A stretch of 64,000 bases of DNA from Rehmannia glutinosa (GCA_016081115.2 JABTTQ020003024.1:98129-162128), one strand, 5' to 3'. Counted from the first letter of the stretch, positions 11,330 through 23,754 are shown. The notes: generated by a model not told the origin, from the letters alone. Numbers and translations: made by a program.

Positions 11330-11510
11330 ACTCACATCCACGATTAACGAAGCATCAAGCTTTTCAAACTAAACCTAAATAGTGTAAACTTGCAAATTCT
11401 AGCTTTTCAAACTAAACCTAAATAGTGTAAACTTGCAAATTCTACAAATCAACAACAGATCTTAACCTAAACAACTATAAACTAACTAAATCAACATGAA
11501 TATATGAAAT
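11330..11510. other. Spacer; target site of E3
   Basis: Non-coding AT-rich DNA. It carries a tandem duplication at 11358-11443 and ends with GAAAT (11506-11510), the left copy of the E3 target duplication. The sequence continues logically at 40378 on the far side of E3. Confidence 0.8.
11358..11443. repeat. Perfect 43-bp tandem duplication
   Basis: Two identical 43-bp units, 11358-11400 and 11401-11443, each starting AGCTTTTCAAACT and ending GCAAATTCT. It probably arose by local slippage or double-strand-break repair. Confidence 0.95.
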
Positions 11511-12761
11511 TGTTGGGAAATTTATTGTTTAGATTTTGATGAATGCCATGTAAAACTTGGACTAGAAAGTTGGCACCCCATTTTCCTTGTAATTAATATT
11601 GTAATAGATATTGTTGTACAAGCTGAGTCAAGTCAGCTATGCCTAGATATACAAGAAGTCAACTGAAGACTAGGATGAAGACTCCGTTGTGAAGCAGCAG
11701 AGTATGGCAAGGAAGAGATGTCAAGGACTCGACCAAGGAGTATCATCGGTGAGACATACGTACTGCATGAAGAGTCAATCAAGTCAACTCAAGAAGCGAG
11801 TCTCAAGTTGAAGTGTGGATGAGTCATCCATTGATTGGAAGCTAACTCAAAGTCACGGGGAATAAAGGATCGCAAATAAGTCAAGATGATGAAAAGAATC
11901 TATTGCACGTAAGTCAAGGAATTTACTTAAATAAGTAATACTTCCATTTGCCATGTCTTAAAGTGTTCGATCGAAGCGTGCAAAAGGAATAAACCAATGG
12001 GAAGATCGCACTCGTGTCGATTTTGAAAAGTCTGAACATTCATTTAATACTGGAAATGTCAACATCAAGGACTGCAACAAGACAAGCCAACGAACACAAG
12101 TGACTTTTGAAAATCAGCTTATCTCTTCAACGGGCAGATTTTTGAAAGCTCACTATAAAAGGCTGAGGAATCTCATTGACAGAAGGCTACCTGAACCGCG
12201 AACAATCCAACAATTATACAAACTGTAACCTGCAATATATTCTCAAGTTATTCAAGCAAATCGTCAAGCCTAAATCTCGAATGAAATCGATCCAACACTA
12301 AGCTGTGAAGGAAAGACAACTTCAAACTGTTGAAGAGGAAACTTTTGAAGAAGCAAAAGGGGTCTACATTCCAAGGAGGATTGTAGAAAGGTTAAAGGTC
12401 GAACCAGACTCAAGTTATTGGAGGGCTTCGTGATCAAATCCAAGAAGCTTGACCAAGTTAGCTGAAGTAGCAAGGCAGTCGCCCTGTGAAGAAGTTGAGT
12501 CGGATGAGAAGCCAGCTGAGTGATCAAGGCATCTCCAGACTGAGTCCCAAAGGAGCAAGTCAGCTGTGTGATCAAGACTTGTATTTGGACTGATAACCAC
12601 TCTGTACATTGATCATTACTTAGTGGATTCCTCCAGGAGTTGGAGAAGAGAGGAGTAGAAGAATTAACTCTATAATATTTTAAAAGGACTAAAATCGAAA
12701 AGTTGTCAAGGTTTATTCAACCCCCCCTTCTAAACCTTACGCATACCCCTTGGGACCTACA
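11511..12761 (+). repeat. E3 5' LTR
   Basis: 1251 bp, starting TGTTGGGAAATTTATTG and ending GGGACCTACA. A TATA box lies at 12154-12160 (TATAAAA). Compared with the 3' LTR it lacks about 301 bp (the segment 39974-40274), with AATTA at both edges, indicating a deletion by short homology. Confidence 0.93.
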
Positions 12762-12763
12762 AG

Positions 12764-12775
12764 TGGTATCAGAGC
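12764..12775 (+). promoter_or_regulatory. E3 primer binding site
   Basis: TGGTATCAGAGC, complementary to the initiator tRNA-Met 3' end, two bases after the LTR end at 12761. Confidence 0.95.
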
Positions 12776-12890
12776 AGTTGGTTCATTGAGCCTTCCGCAC
12801 TGGTTATTGAACTAGATCTTCAATCTTTCAAAGAAATTCTTTTAACACTTGTTCTTTCAAAAGCTTTTTTTTTCAGCAAAGTTATTATCA

Positions 12891-15236
12891 TGAAAGCAAA
12901 TTTGACACGCATTCCCATGTTTACTATTTAGGAGTTTAATGACTGGAAAATTCGTATGCAGGCTCATCTATCTGCTTTACAAGACAAAATGTGGCTAATG
13001 ATAGAGGATGGGCCACTGCAAATATTGAAAGTGAACACAGCTACAAGGAGAGCGATTTGGTACGGAAGGAGAAGAAGATGTCAAGCAAGACCAGCCTTAG
13101 TTGAAAAAACAAGGACTGAATGGACCAATGATGACAGAAAAATATACAACTTGGACAACGTGGCCAAGGATATTCTCTACAAGACTCTGGACAAAGCATT
13201 GTTCAATAAAGTCAAGTCATGCAAAACAGCAAAAGAAATCTGGGATAAATTAACTTTAATTTGTGAAGGATCAGAGCAAATTAAAGAAAACAAATTATCT
13301 GTTGTTGTTCAAAAATTTGAAAACTTTAAAATGCTTGCAGGTGAGACAATGGATCAACTGGATGCTAGATTCACTGAAATTACAAATGAGCTCTCAGCAC
13401 TTGGAAAGGAATACACACAGAAGGAGATGTGTATGAAGATTCTAAGGAGTCTCCCATCTGAATGGGAAATGAAGACCATGGCTCTAAGGCTCTCGATGGA
13501 CCTATCGAAAATATCCAATCATGTGATATTCTTAGACCTCAAAGCTTATGAATTTGAGCTGAGAAGAAAGGATCAAGAGGAGACAGTTGTACCCAAAATA
13601 GCTGCACTTATAGTTAAGGATGGGAAGAGAGCTGAAATCAAGGAAGCCTTTGACCAGGAGGAAATTGCCTTGATAGTTAAAAGATTCAACAAATTCTTCA
13701 ACGAGAACTATAAAAGAAACAAGTGTGAATCCTCCAGGAGACATTCAGCTCCCTACAAGTCAAGGGAAGATAGGCCACCCTAGAGAGCTGAGCATCAAAA
13801 GATTGAATACCATAGAGCTGATAATCCAAGAACGGAAAGAGCTGATCAAAGAGTTGAGAACCTGTATTGGAACTGTAGACAACCAGGACACTTTGCTATT
13901 GACTGTCCATATCATGTAGTCAATAAATACAGGAATGAAGAAGAAAGAAGAGTCTTCAGAGAAAGAAGATAGGAAAAGAAAAAGGCCATGTTGGCTACAG
14001 AGACTGCTGAGACAACTAAGTCCAAAGAAGCAGTGGAGTGAGAGAGTAGTGAAGTTGACTACTCAAGTGATTCTGAAGAAGAAGCATTGATCTGTCTAAT
14101 GGCTTAAGAACAAGATCAACATGACCAAGAAGATGAGGTACACTCTAACTCATCTCACTCAGATTCTAGTGAGAGTGATTGTGACACACACAGTTCATCA
14201 CCCACTGATCTTTATGATTCATTAGGCAAAATGATGAAAGATTTTGAGCACATTAAATCCTCACACACACTATTAAATGAGGAAAATAGCCAGCTCAAAA
14301 GCCAAAACTCACAGCTGACTAAGGAGTTGAGTACTCTAAGTCACTTAGCTGATGAGAACAAAGAGCTGAAAGCTGAAAATACTAAACTAATAGCAGAGAT
14401 AGCTGTTATAGAAAAGAGGGAAAATGATCTCAAAAATGTGATTGCATCTTTCACAAAGGCATCTAAATCATTGGATGACCTTATTTTGAGCCAAAAAGAG
14501 TGTGGAGATAAAACTGGCATAGGATTCAATTCCTTTGTACACAGTCAAACTCCCAGAGTGATTTTGGAAAAAGGATCTTCAAGTAATGAAGCATCTCAAA
14601 AATCCAAGACACCAAATGTTGCACCCACATTCACTCCAAAGCACAGTCACAAACAAACTGGCCTTGGATATAAAGGAAAAAGAAAACAACTAGTTCAGTA
14701 TGCTGAGAGGACAGCTGAGAAGAAATCCAACAGAGTTCCTCAACAAACTCCAAATAGGAAGTACTATGTGAAGAATAAACACAGCTACCAAAAACCCCCG
14801 AAGTTTTATCAAAGAAACACATATGATGGGAATGGTAGAAACTACCCAAGCCAAGCTGATTAGAATAATGTGAAATATTAGCAAAGACCTATGGAATATA
14901 AGCCTAAATGGCAAAGGCCTAGAACTCAGCAAAGGCCAGTCCAAAGGCAAAAGAGCTATCATCAGCACTCATATGCACCCAAGCACTACACTCAGAGATA
15001 TCATAACTACCCCAAGAAGGCAACTGCTAAACACACACACAGGCATACAAACAAAATAGACAGTTGTATGAACCTAATGCCCCCAAGCAATTTGCCAAAG
15101 TGAATTATGATTATGGCATAGATAGATGGCAACCTCTTAGAGTCAGATCGTTTGGCTATAGGTTGGTTGGATCATCTTACAACACTAACCCCTCAGGACC
15201 CAGGCAAGTATGGGTACCTAAAATTGATTTCCTTGA
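12891..15236 (+). pseudogene. gag: E3 gag, multiply disrupted
   Basis: The ATG at 12891 is the first after the primer site; a TAG follows 13 codons later (12930) and the frame reopens to 13783. The capsid part shows WDKLTLICEGSEQIKENKL and ILRSLPSEWEMKTMAL, typical of UBN2-type copia gag. The zinc knuckle at about 13858-13911 reads YWNCRQPGHFAIDC, so its first Cys has become Tyr. A coiled-coil rich stretch is open at 14231-14863, followed by a basic Lys/Gln/Tyr-rich region and the segment GPRQVWVPK just before the protease, where Sirevirus gags normally end. Confidence 0.88.
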
Positions 15237-18200
15237 TTGCAGGTTCAAGGAACAGCTGAGTGCCAAGGAACCTGGTACATGGATAGTGGATGTTCCAGAC
15301 ACATGATGGGAAACAAGAGAAATCTGTCAAAATTCAAAGAGATTAGAGGCGCAAAAGTCATATTTGGAGGAAATGAAGCTCCAGGGGAAATAAGAGGCAC
15401 TGAATCCATCAAGAAAAATGGATTAGAAATCACAGATGTTGCTATGTTGAAGGCCTCAACTTCAACCTGCTAAGCATCAGCCAACTATGTGACAAGGGCT
15501 ATAATGTTGAATTCAATATGGGAGTGTGCCAAATTAAAGACACTGAATCAAATGAAGTAGTGTTGCAAGGATCCAGACAAAAGAACATGTATGTGGTAGA
15601 TTGGTCTACTGCCACACCAAGCACTTGTCATAGCAAAAAGAGACGGCCGAATCAAGTTGGTTGTGGCATAAGAAAGTCGAGTCATCGAACTTCAAGACAA
15701 TCAACAAGCTTGCAAGGAGTCAACTTGGGGAAGGATTGCCAGACTCAGTGTACAAGAATGAAAGTGTATGTGATGCATGTCAGATGGGAAAGTAGATCAA
15801 ATCATCATTCAAAGAAGTCTAGTCCATCTTCAACAAGAATATTGCATACATTGCATATGGATTTGTTTGGTCTAGTTGAGCCAGCTAGTATAAGTGGAAA
15901 GAAATACTACACCTTAGTGGTGGTGGATGATTATTCAAGATATACATGGACAATCTTCATGTGCAAAAAGAAAGAAACCTGCGGAAGTTACCTCGGCCTA
16001 ATGAGAAGAGTCAAAATGAAAAGAGTCAAACCATTATAAAGATAAGGTCGATAGAGGAACCGAGTTTGTCAATAGGGATAATTACTCAGTATTGCGTTGA
16101 AAATGGTATTGCACATGAATTATATGTAGCAATGACTCCACAGCAGAATGGAGTAACAGAAATAAGAAACAGAACTCTCAAAGAAGCTGCGAGGACCATG
16201 TTAGAAAATTTGGATTGCCAAAGAGATTTTGGGTCAAGCCATAAACATTGCATGCTATACTCAAAATAGATGCATGATCAATAGACAACTGATGAAGGTA
16301 TCTTTTTGGGATACTCAGCTAAAAGCAAAGCCTACATAGTGCTGAACAAGAGGACTATGGTCACAGAAGAGTCTATCCATGTGGTTTTTGATGAACCTCA
16401 TGTAAATAGGGAAGACATTGAAGAGTTAGCTGATAAGCTGAATCATCCAACTATGCGAAGAGTCCTTATGTTGATGCAGAAGCTAGAGCTATTAATCAAG
16501 ATGAAGATGATACTACTGAGTCTCAAAGACAGCTGGAAAATCTACAGCTAAATGATGATAGAGCTGCTCAAGACAACACTGCTGCAAGACAACTGAACCC
16601 AGTTGATTTACTCCAACCTGATGTGAGATGGTTGAGAGACCATCCACTAGAGCTAGTCATTAGAAATGTAAGAGATGGTGTAAGAACCAGATCTAGAGCT
16701 CAACAAGAAGCAATGTTCACTTGTTTTATTTCCCAAATAGAGCCAAAAGATGTGTCACAAGCATTAGATGACACACATTGGATTCAAGCCATGCAAGAAG
16801 AGCTGAATCAATTTGAAAGGAACAAAGTATGGGAATTGGTGCAGAGACCAACCCATCAAAATGTTATTGGCACAAAATGGGTTTTCAGAAACAAGATGAA
16901 TGAATAAGGTTCTGTGGTAAGAAACAAAGCAAGATTGGTATCCAAAGGGTATTGCTAAGAAGAAGGAATAGATTTTGATGAAACAATTGCTCTTGTTGCA
17001 AGATTGGAAGCAATAAGGATGTTTTTTTGCCTATGCTGCACACAAGAACTTTATTGTATATCAAATGGATGTGAAAAGTGCATTTTTAAATGGACTGTTA
17101 AAAGAAGAAGTCTATGTTGAGCAACCTCCAGGATTTGAGCAGAAGACTCTTGGAGACAAGGTGTACAAACTCAAGAAAGCTCTATATGGATTGAAACAAG
17201 CACCAAGAGCTTGGTATGATACATTATCTCAATTTCTAACAGATAATGGGTTCACCAAAGGGAAAGTGGACAGAACACTCTTCAGAATTCAAGATGGGGA
17301 GAGTATATTGCTTGTTCAAATATATGTGGATGACATCATTTTTCGATCCACAAACAAAGAGTTGTGTGATAAATTCTCAAACCTCATGCAAGGCAAATTT
17401 GAAATGAGCATGATGGGAGAGCTGACATTCTTCTTAGGACTTCAAGTTAAACAGCTGAAGGATAGAACCTTTATAAGTCAAACAAAGTACACCAGAGACC
17501 TAATGAAGAAATTTGGTATGGAAGAGAAGTCTTCTGTGAAAATACCAATGAATACATCAGTCAAGATGGACATGGATGCAGATGGCAAGCATGTGGATCA
17601 AACAAGATACAGAGCACTTATTGGATCAGTGCTCTATCTAACATCAAGCAGACCAGACATCACCTTTGCAGTAGGAGTATGTGCAAGATTCCAATCTGCT
17701 CCAAAGGAAAGTCACATGACTGCAGCTAAGAGAATCCTAAGATATTTGAAGGGATGCCAAGAAGTTGGCTTATGGTATCTAAAGGAATGTGGATTCAAGC
17801 TAATTGGTTACTCAGATTCTGACTATGCTGGATGTAGAGTTGACAGGAAAAGTACTTCAGGTACATGTCAAATGCTTGGAAACAGACTAGTTTCCTGGTT
17901 TAGCAAGAAGCAAAACTCAATAGCCACATCCACAGCTGAAGCAGATACATAGCTGCGGGCAGCTGTTGTGCCCAAGTCTTATGGATGAGACAACAGCTGA
18001 GAGATTATGAAATTGAAGAAAAAGAGATTCCAATTATGTGTGATAACACAAGTGCTATTGCAATCACTCAGAATCCTGTGTTGCATTCAAGAACAAAGCA
18101 CATTGATGTCAGATATCATTTCATAAGAGATCATGTTGAAAAGAAAGACATCACCTTGGAATACATCTCAACTGATAAACAGTTAGCTGACATATTCACA

Positions 18201-18266
18201 AAGCCATTATGTGAATCAAGATTTGAAGAACTTAAGCATGAGCTAGGGTTAATTGAGCTGAGTTGA
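15237..18266 (+). pseudogene. pol: E3 pol: protease, integrase, RT, RNase H (frameshifted)
   Basis: Protease site WYMDSGCSRHM lies near 15280; integrase pieces are HMDLFGLVEPASISGKKYY, VVVDDYSRYTW and MTPQQNGVTEIRNRTLKEA. RT is mostly intact at 17065-17952 with MDVKSAFLNGLLKEE, LYGLKQAPRAWYD and catalytic YVDD at 17323-17334. RNase H runs from GYSDSDYAGCRVDRKSTSG through SWFSKKQNSIATSTAEA; a one-base loss near 17945 moves the rest (IMCDNTSAIAITQNP, DIFTKPL) to 17985-18266. Other breaks lie in the integrase and around 16907-17060, where two stops and a frameshift occur. Domain order and wording match the Sirevirus lineage. Confidence 0.93.
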
Positions 18267-18826
18267 CACCCAGAAGACTCAATGAGAAAAGATGAAACAA
18301 TGAAAAGATGAAAACAGAGCAGATCTCATGAATCAGCCAAGTGAATCAGCCGTAGTATTGGACAGTCAGCTGTATCGAATTAGCTGACAACTGAGTCACA
18401 ATATGAATAAAGAGAAAAAGAATTGAGTCATTTAAGGAGTAAGCTGAGTCATTTATGAGCTAAGTGACAAAAATGCAATCATTTTTAATGAGCGGGAATA
18501 TTTTTAAGGATGACGTCAGCGCAATAATGACGGATACAGTCAAAAGCTGCACAACAAGCATATGATTGGATATAAATGTTGCCGCATTAAATGCGAGAAA
18601 TTAAATGCAATGAGACGTGCTAAATCTGAGCCGTTGATCTCGATCATATTCAAAAACCAAAAACACGTCCTTTCATAACCCATATATACTCATTCTTTCA
18701 GTTTTCTCTCTCACATTGAAATATGTTCATCTTCAAAACTAAGAAAGCAAGTCTCTTTTCTCTCTCGGAACCCTACCTGTTCTCAAAGCAAGTTTATCAA
18801 GATCTAATCGGTAAAATCTTCTAGAA
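18267..18826 (+). promoter_or_regulatory. E3 promoter-like segment between pol and post-pol frame
   Basis: No coding sequence is seen in 560 bp. A perfect bZIP-type palindrome TGACGTCA lies at 18511-18518, an ACACGTCC box near 18662, a TATA-like CATATATACT at 18681-18690, then a CT-rich leader (TTTTCTCTCTCACATTG and similar) up to an ATG at 18827 in a good context (AGAAATGGC). This arrangement resembles a plant pol II promoter and 5' leader and could drive the post-pol frame separately from the LTR. It is an inference from sequence only. Confidence 0.5.
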
Positions 18827-19270
18827 ATGGCACCAGCACATGATTTCACTAAGCTCGCAAAGCAAATCCACACCGGATCAACTGTGGATTTTGAAGGGAT
18901 GATAAAGCAGGGTTCCAATGAAACCCTTGTGAAGAAGATAGCAGATAAGATCGAGAAATCCGGACTGAAACCATTCCTCACCATGGAATACCAAATGACG
19001 TATGTTGAGGAGGTCACAAAGATTTACGTCAACGCTGAGGTGCAGGACGAAGGGATTAAATCCTCCGTCCACCGCAAGAACATTCTAATCACTGAAAAGG
19101 ACCGTGCGGAGCACTATTTATTGCCGTCGGAGGGCATGCCAGAAATATATGAAGCCGACGTCAACTTAGCTGATGCATGGAAGGAAGTAGCCAAACCTGA
19201 ATATGCTGCAAAAGTCGTCTACACAGCTGAGAAGAAGCTGCTGAAGGAGGATTACCATAAACTTATGGAT
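18827..19270 (+). pseudogene. E3 post-pol reading frame, N-terminal part
   Basis: ATG at 18827 opens 148 codons without a stop, starting MAPAHDFTKLAKQIHTG; the frame is then cut by E4. The residues are mixed and soluble-looking, with no signal peptide or membrane segment. The frame resumes in phase at 34429 on the far side of E4, because the TGGAT duplication sits between. It may belong to the group often labelled 'putative plant transposon protein' found after pol in some plant LTR elements; this is from memory of the family and the function is unknown. Confidence 0.7.
19266..19270. repeat. E4 target duplication, left copy (TGGAT)
   Basis: TGGAT directly precedes the E4 LTR end TGTAAGTCC at 19271. 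The same five bases follow the other E4 end at 34424-34428. Confidence 0.93.
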
Positions 19271-20762
19271 TGTAAGTCCAAGCGGCTACGATAATCTGGA
19301 GGGGGGTGAATAGATTATCTCCATCTTTTCGATTTTACCCTCTTTTTCGAATCAAATGCTCAAAGACAATAATAAAGGTGCGGAATGTAAACAACACACG
19401 TCGATTTATAGAGGTTCAACCCACCTATGGCCTAATCCTCTACCACCCCAGTATATCCCGGATGGATTTCAAAAAGAAAAAGAATTTTATTAATTACCAA
19501 AATTAATACAAACTCAACTTACAACACCTTGAAGAGCACCACACTCTTCTTCAACACCACCTTTGGAGATTACCACAATCTCCCTTTGAAGATTACCACA
19601 ATCTTCCTTCAACGGCACCTTTGAAGATCACTACAATCTTCAATCTTGAAGAATACCAAATTCTTCAACACCTCAAGAGCACCACACTCTTGAAACACCT
19701 ATCACCTAGATCACCCAAGTGTATTCTTACCACAAGAATACTCACAAGGATGTCTTGTGTTGAATGATGACCAAAAATCAAGATTACAACTCAATAATGA
19801 ATATTACAATATGAGTGCAAAGTGTAATCAAGAATAGCCTAGACCTCAAGGATGTGAAAGTGATAAGCTAGGCAAAGTTACAACAAGAATAATAACTATG
19901 AAGAACAAATATTTGCTTGAAGTGTATCTTGTTGTGTTGTATCTCAATTGTTGTATTGGTAGCTCCAAAACTTCCTCTATTTATAGTAGATGATTGATCA
20001 AGCATAGGCTCCTCTTGGGGATTGAAAATCTACAGAAAAATACAATTAAAATCAAGAATATAGTTGTTAGAAATCAATCCCACATTTTAAGGAAAGTTTG
20101 TCTGTTTGTCAAGCGATCCAATTTTCTTTGTCAAAAGATAGAAGCGACGGTCGCCGCAGAAATAGATGTTTGAAGAATACACAGCAAAATAACACAGGGC
20201 GACCGGTCAGAGGGGACATCGACCGGTCGACCTAGACCCTGACCGGTCCCCCTCAATGGTTTTGTTGAAGAGCAATGTTCTGTTTCAATGTTTTGCTCCC
20301 AGGTACCGGTCGATAGGGGGTTGACCAATCGACGTCACCGGTCGACACCCTGGTCGACCGGTCGACCTAGTCTTTTTCAAGTTCGTCTCATTTTTTTGTT
20401 CCAAAATTCATCTTCAGGTACGGGTTGCCCTCTACGGCGACCCGTTGACCTCGAGACAGAAATATTGTCCAATTTTTGTCGAAAATAAAAGTCAAGAAAT
20501 ACTCCGAAAATTTAGTAAAAACATTTTAAACCAACCGGGAGTATTTAGACAACATTTAGGAACCTTGTTTTGAAATAAAAACTTATAATCATAAAATCAT
20601 TAAAAGTGTTGTCCAATTTTATCTAAAATAAAACTTGAAGAAATACTCCGGAAAATATTAAAATCATTTTAAATCATTTAGGAGTATTTGGACAACAATT
20701 AAAAACGTTGTTTTGGTGTAAAATAAAATCATCAAAATTAAGATAAAAACATGTATCAAACA
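19271..20762 (-). repeat. E4 3' LTR
   Basis: 1492 bp, minus-strand start TGTTTGATACATG and end CTTGGACTTACA. Contents in element order: U3, a CG palindrome cluster at about 20150-20470, a TATA region near 19980, and the hairpin array at 19489-19741. The polypurine tract abuts it at 20763. Confidence 0.93.
19489..19741 (-). repeat. E4 3' LTR hairpin array (eight units)
   Basis: Units lie at 19489-19507, 19531-19549, 19565-19583, 19588-19606, 19623-19641, 19646-19668, 19674-19692 and 19721-19741. Plus-strand stems include GGAGATT/AATCTCC, GAAGATT/AATCTTC, TTGAAGAAT/ATTCTTCAA, CAAGAG/CTCTTG and GTATTCTT/AAGAATAC. The plus-strand loop is ACCAC or ACCAA in seven of the eight (GTGGT or TTGGT in the element sense). 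The unit at 19623 has a changed loop (ACTAC). The same order occurs in the E4 5' LTR at 25345-25555. Confidence 0.8.
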
Positions 20763-21893
20763 ATCTCCCTCTTTTTGATGATTACAAACCAAAACAATTT
20801 TTAGAAATATTAGGAGGACAATTTTAAAAACGATTTTCCAGTAAAAACATCTAACCGTTAGGAAGCAACCAAAATTTCCAAAATACATAAGCAACCAAGT
20901 AAGGGAGTAAATATATTCAATAATAAGCACAAGCTCCCCCTATCAACAATACATCATTAGACGAGTATATTAGTCCATCAAGCAACAATTGGACTAAATA
21001 TAATTCACAACTTATGGCTTTAAGAAGCCATAGCTTGTAGCTTTTATAACGAGCTTTTATTAGCTTCTTTGAGCCAATTTCCTATTTCTCCCCCTTTGGA
21101 ATCATCAAAAAGAATGTTAGGATGATAAAAACATCATATGAATTTAACAAAGTGCGCCAACAATACGATTTATCATCCTTTGAAAGAATTAAGCTTGGAA
21201 TCCAAAGAAAAATGGGAGAGATGTATCATAAGAAATCTATAAGCTTATTTGTTAGCCAAAAACATGATCTCAATAAGAATTTAAGACATTTGAAAATAAG
21301 AGAATCATGTAGGTGATGAGTGTTTCATTGAAGCATTTTATCGAACACTTGGCGGGCGTCAAAATTTGAAGAAAATGTATATAGCCCTTGCAAAAGAAAT
21401 TAAGCCAAGTTTTTCATATCATCACCAAAAACAATTTTCAACATATATGCAACAAATAATAGGCCTAACAAAGTAAATTCTCAAGGGTTCGACCCAATTG
21501 AGATAATTTTAGCCAAATAAGATATCAAGGCATTACGAATGTCATCAAGCAAAAATTAAAGAGCCATCAAGTAATACATGTCAAGCATCAAACAATGCCT
21601 ATAAGACATTACAAATGTCCCAAACAAAATGATCAAGACATCTCAAATGCAAAAAATTAAAAGAAGCACTTTTACCATCAAGTACTTCATACCAACTATC
21701 AAACAATGCCAAACTAGAGTATTTTTACCATCAAATACTCCATCAATATCATGATCATCCACAAGTCATTATCAACTTGTTATTTTAACCCTTTCAAGAA
21801 AACAAGCAAATTCATTAGTGCAATAGAGTTTTACAAGAGTTCATAAAACAACAAGGAAAAAAATATTGCTAAGATAATAAAGGGGTGGGGACA
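20763..21893 (-). promoter_or_regulatory. E4 post-pol region with multiple polypurine tracts
   Basis: Purine-rich tracts (minus strand) lie at 20763-20772 next to the LTR, at 20932-20941 and at 21088-21098. A hairpin ATGGCTT/AAGCCAT lies at 21014-21031, at the same relative place as in E1 and E5. The motif shared with E1, E5 and E7 is at 21323-21357. No gene is seen in the roughly 530 bp up to 21893. Confidence 0.72.
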
Positions 21894-22903
21894 TTAATCC
21901 TCGTCCAAAGAAAAGCAAGTTCCGGGAATAAGATCTTTGATGGATTTCTTCAACTTGTCGATTGATTTTTGCATTTTGGAGGTCTTTTGCTCCAAAGCCT
22001 CATACCTAGCTTCATGAAATGTTCTTAAATCATCATACTCGGCTTGGGTGTACCTCCTAGATGGTTGAGCACCGGTATTACCCTCCGGATTGCTCGGTTC
22101 ACCTTCCTCCGCCAATCTCACGGCCTCGGCATCATCAAAGAAGTCGTTTGGATCTGGGGAATCTTGGCCTCTTCCTCTAGCCATTTTAGTTGGTCAGATG
22201 TCCATATGTTTGCGCATAGTGACCATTTGGGAGATGTTATCAATGTCAAAGTCATTTTTAAATACCTCCGAATTACACTCCGACGAAGGTAGTCTCGATT
22301 GTATAAGAAGTTTACAAATCTAATTGCCCATAACAAACTTCTTATTTCCTTGAGTAATAGACTCAATTAGACATTGAATAAGAATAGCGCCAAAGTTAAG
22401 CGGTTCCCTTCTAGCAATCTTATAAGTCAAAAAATAGTCCATGTTGCTAGGCATTTTTCCCGCTTTTCCACATATGCAATAGGCAGCAATAACGGATATA
22501 ATCCGGTGCTCAAGAGTCATCGCCAACAATGAATACTTTGGCCATACGCTCAAATAAGTCTTGACTTCTCTCATAGACACCCCCAACATCTCATCATTCT
22601 AAATAGCACAAGAGAAATAGTCCCAACCACCTTCTCTTACATGTAAAAGCCGACAAATTTCATTTGGAGTCCACTTTTTGCCCAACGGCAATTGTTGAAT
22701 GAAATCGTCCCGCGGAGTTCGGCAATTTGAGGATTGGATAGTACCGGGTTTTGAATATCGTCACGTTCTTGAGCCACATTCCTATGGGTAGCTCGAATAT
22801 ACCTCTGTTCGGCTTCTTCTTGCCGATTTCTCGAAGAACCCTCTCCGCCCTTTCTATGCTTGGAGGTGGGATTTCGACCGGTAGAATTTCTTGGAGGTGC
22901 CAT
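21894..22903 (-). pseudogene. E4 post-pol reading frame remnant
   Basis: On the minus strand, an ATG at 22903 opens MAPPRNSTGRNPTSKHRKGG, a basic start, and the frame ends at 22637. It is continued by 22589-22320 (containing EHRIISVIAAYCICGKAGKMP and LNFGAILIQCLIESI) and, after 22366-22185, by 22184-21894, an acidic and then Lys-rich helical tail ending IKDLIPGTCFSLDED. The pieces follow each other in order but in different frames with stops, so this is a decayed single frame. The middle part resembles the post-pol proteins of Athila-type and other plant elements. Function unknown. Confidence 0.6.
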
Positions 22904-23754
22904 ATATGTAAAATTCTTGCAAAAAGAAGTGGATTAGCAACAAGAATCACAAAGATTGATGAAGAATTGAAGATTTTAGAGAAAGGGGGAAATTTTCGCG
23001 CAGGGTCGAGAGTTTGAGGAATTATATGTTCTGTTTTGAAAGTGAAGACAGACGATATTAAACCCAAAAATTTTGCCTGGGCGACCGGTTGAGGTGGGGT
23101 GTGACCGGTCGACGTGCAGGGCGACTAGTCGACCCTGCCTTGACCGTCCCAGTGCAATTTTTCATTCTCCAGATTTTTCAAAATTCGATTTTTCACCCCA
23201 AAAGTTTTAAAACTTTTCAAAAAGATAATTATGGACTAAATCCAACAAATATGAGTTTCGAGAAAATACTTATACGAGAGAAACGAGATTTAACGAGTAG
23301 TGCCCTTTTAAGAAAAATTCACAAAAAATCATTTAGAGGCACTTAAGGGGTTGAAATGAAATATTTTGAAAGACATGTGCATAAACATGACATGAACATA
23401 ATATCGAGTTCTGAGAAAAATAAGAGTGAACATACCTCGATGGTTTAAGAGTCCGATAGCCAATAAATAGGAAATATATAACCTACACAATACTTTAAAC
23501 AAATTTTGCACAAGATATAATAGCACAAGTGTAGGCAAGTAATAAGAGATATCACAATAAAAATGCTTATGCTATAAAAATCCATAAGAGTTTAAAAACA
23601 ACATGTAAGGTCCCATTTTCAAAGGATTTTAAAAACACAAATATTTATTGAGGACCTTAATTTTAAAATTATAAAAACTCATTTGCAATTTAGACATAAA
23701 TAAAAACATGCATACTAACTAAATAAAATGCATATTTAAATAGGGAGATACGGT
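22904..23754 (-). promoter_or_regulatory. E4 segment between gag and post-pol frame, with CG palindromes
   Basis: No pol is present here. A CG palindrome cluster (GCGACCGGTT, GACCGGTCGACG, GCGACTAGTCGACC) lies at about 23080-23150, followed in element sense by a CT-rich leader up to the ATG at 22903. This is the same kind of sequence as in the LTR U3. The part 23220-23754 matches 29160-29700 of E5. Confidence 0.55.

Noticed and set aside
11330..11510. Host gene exon in the E3 target site
   Set aside because: No open frame of useful length, no recognisable protein and no clear splice signals, even when joined with 40378 onward.
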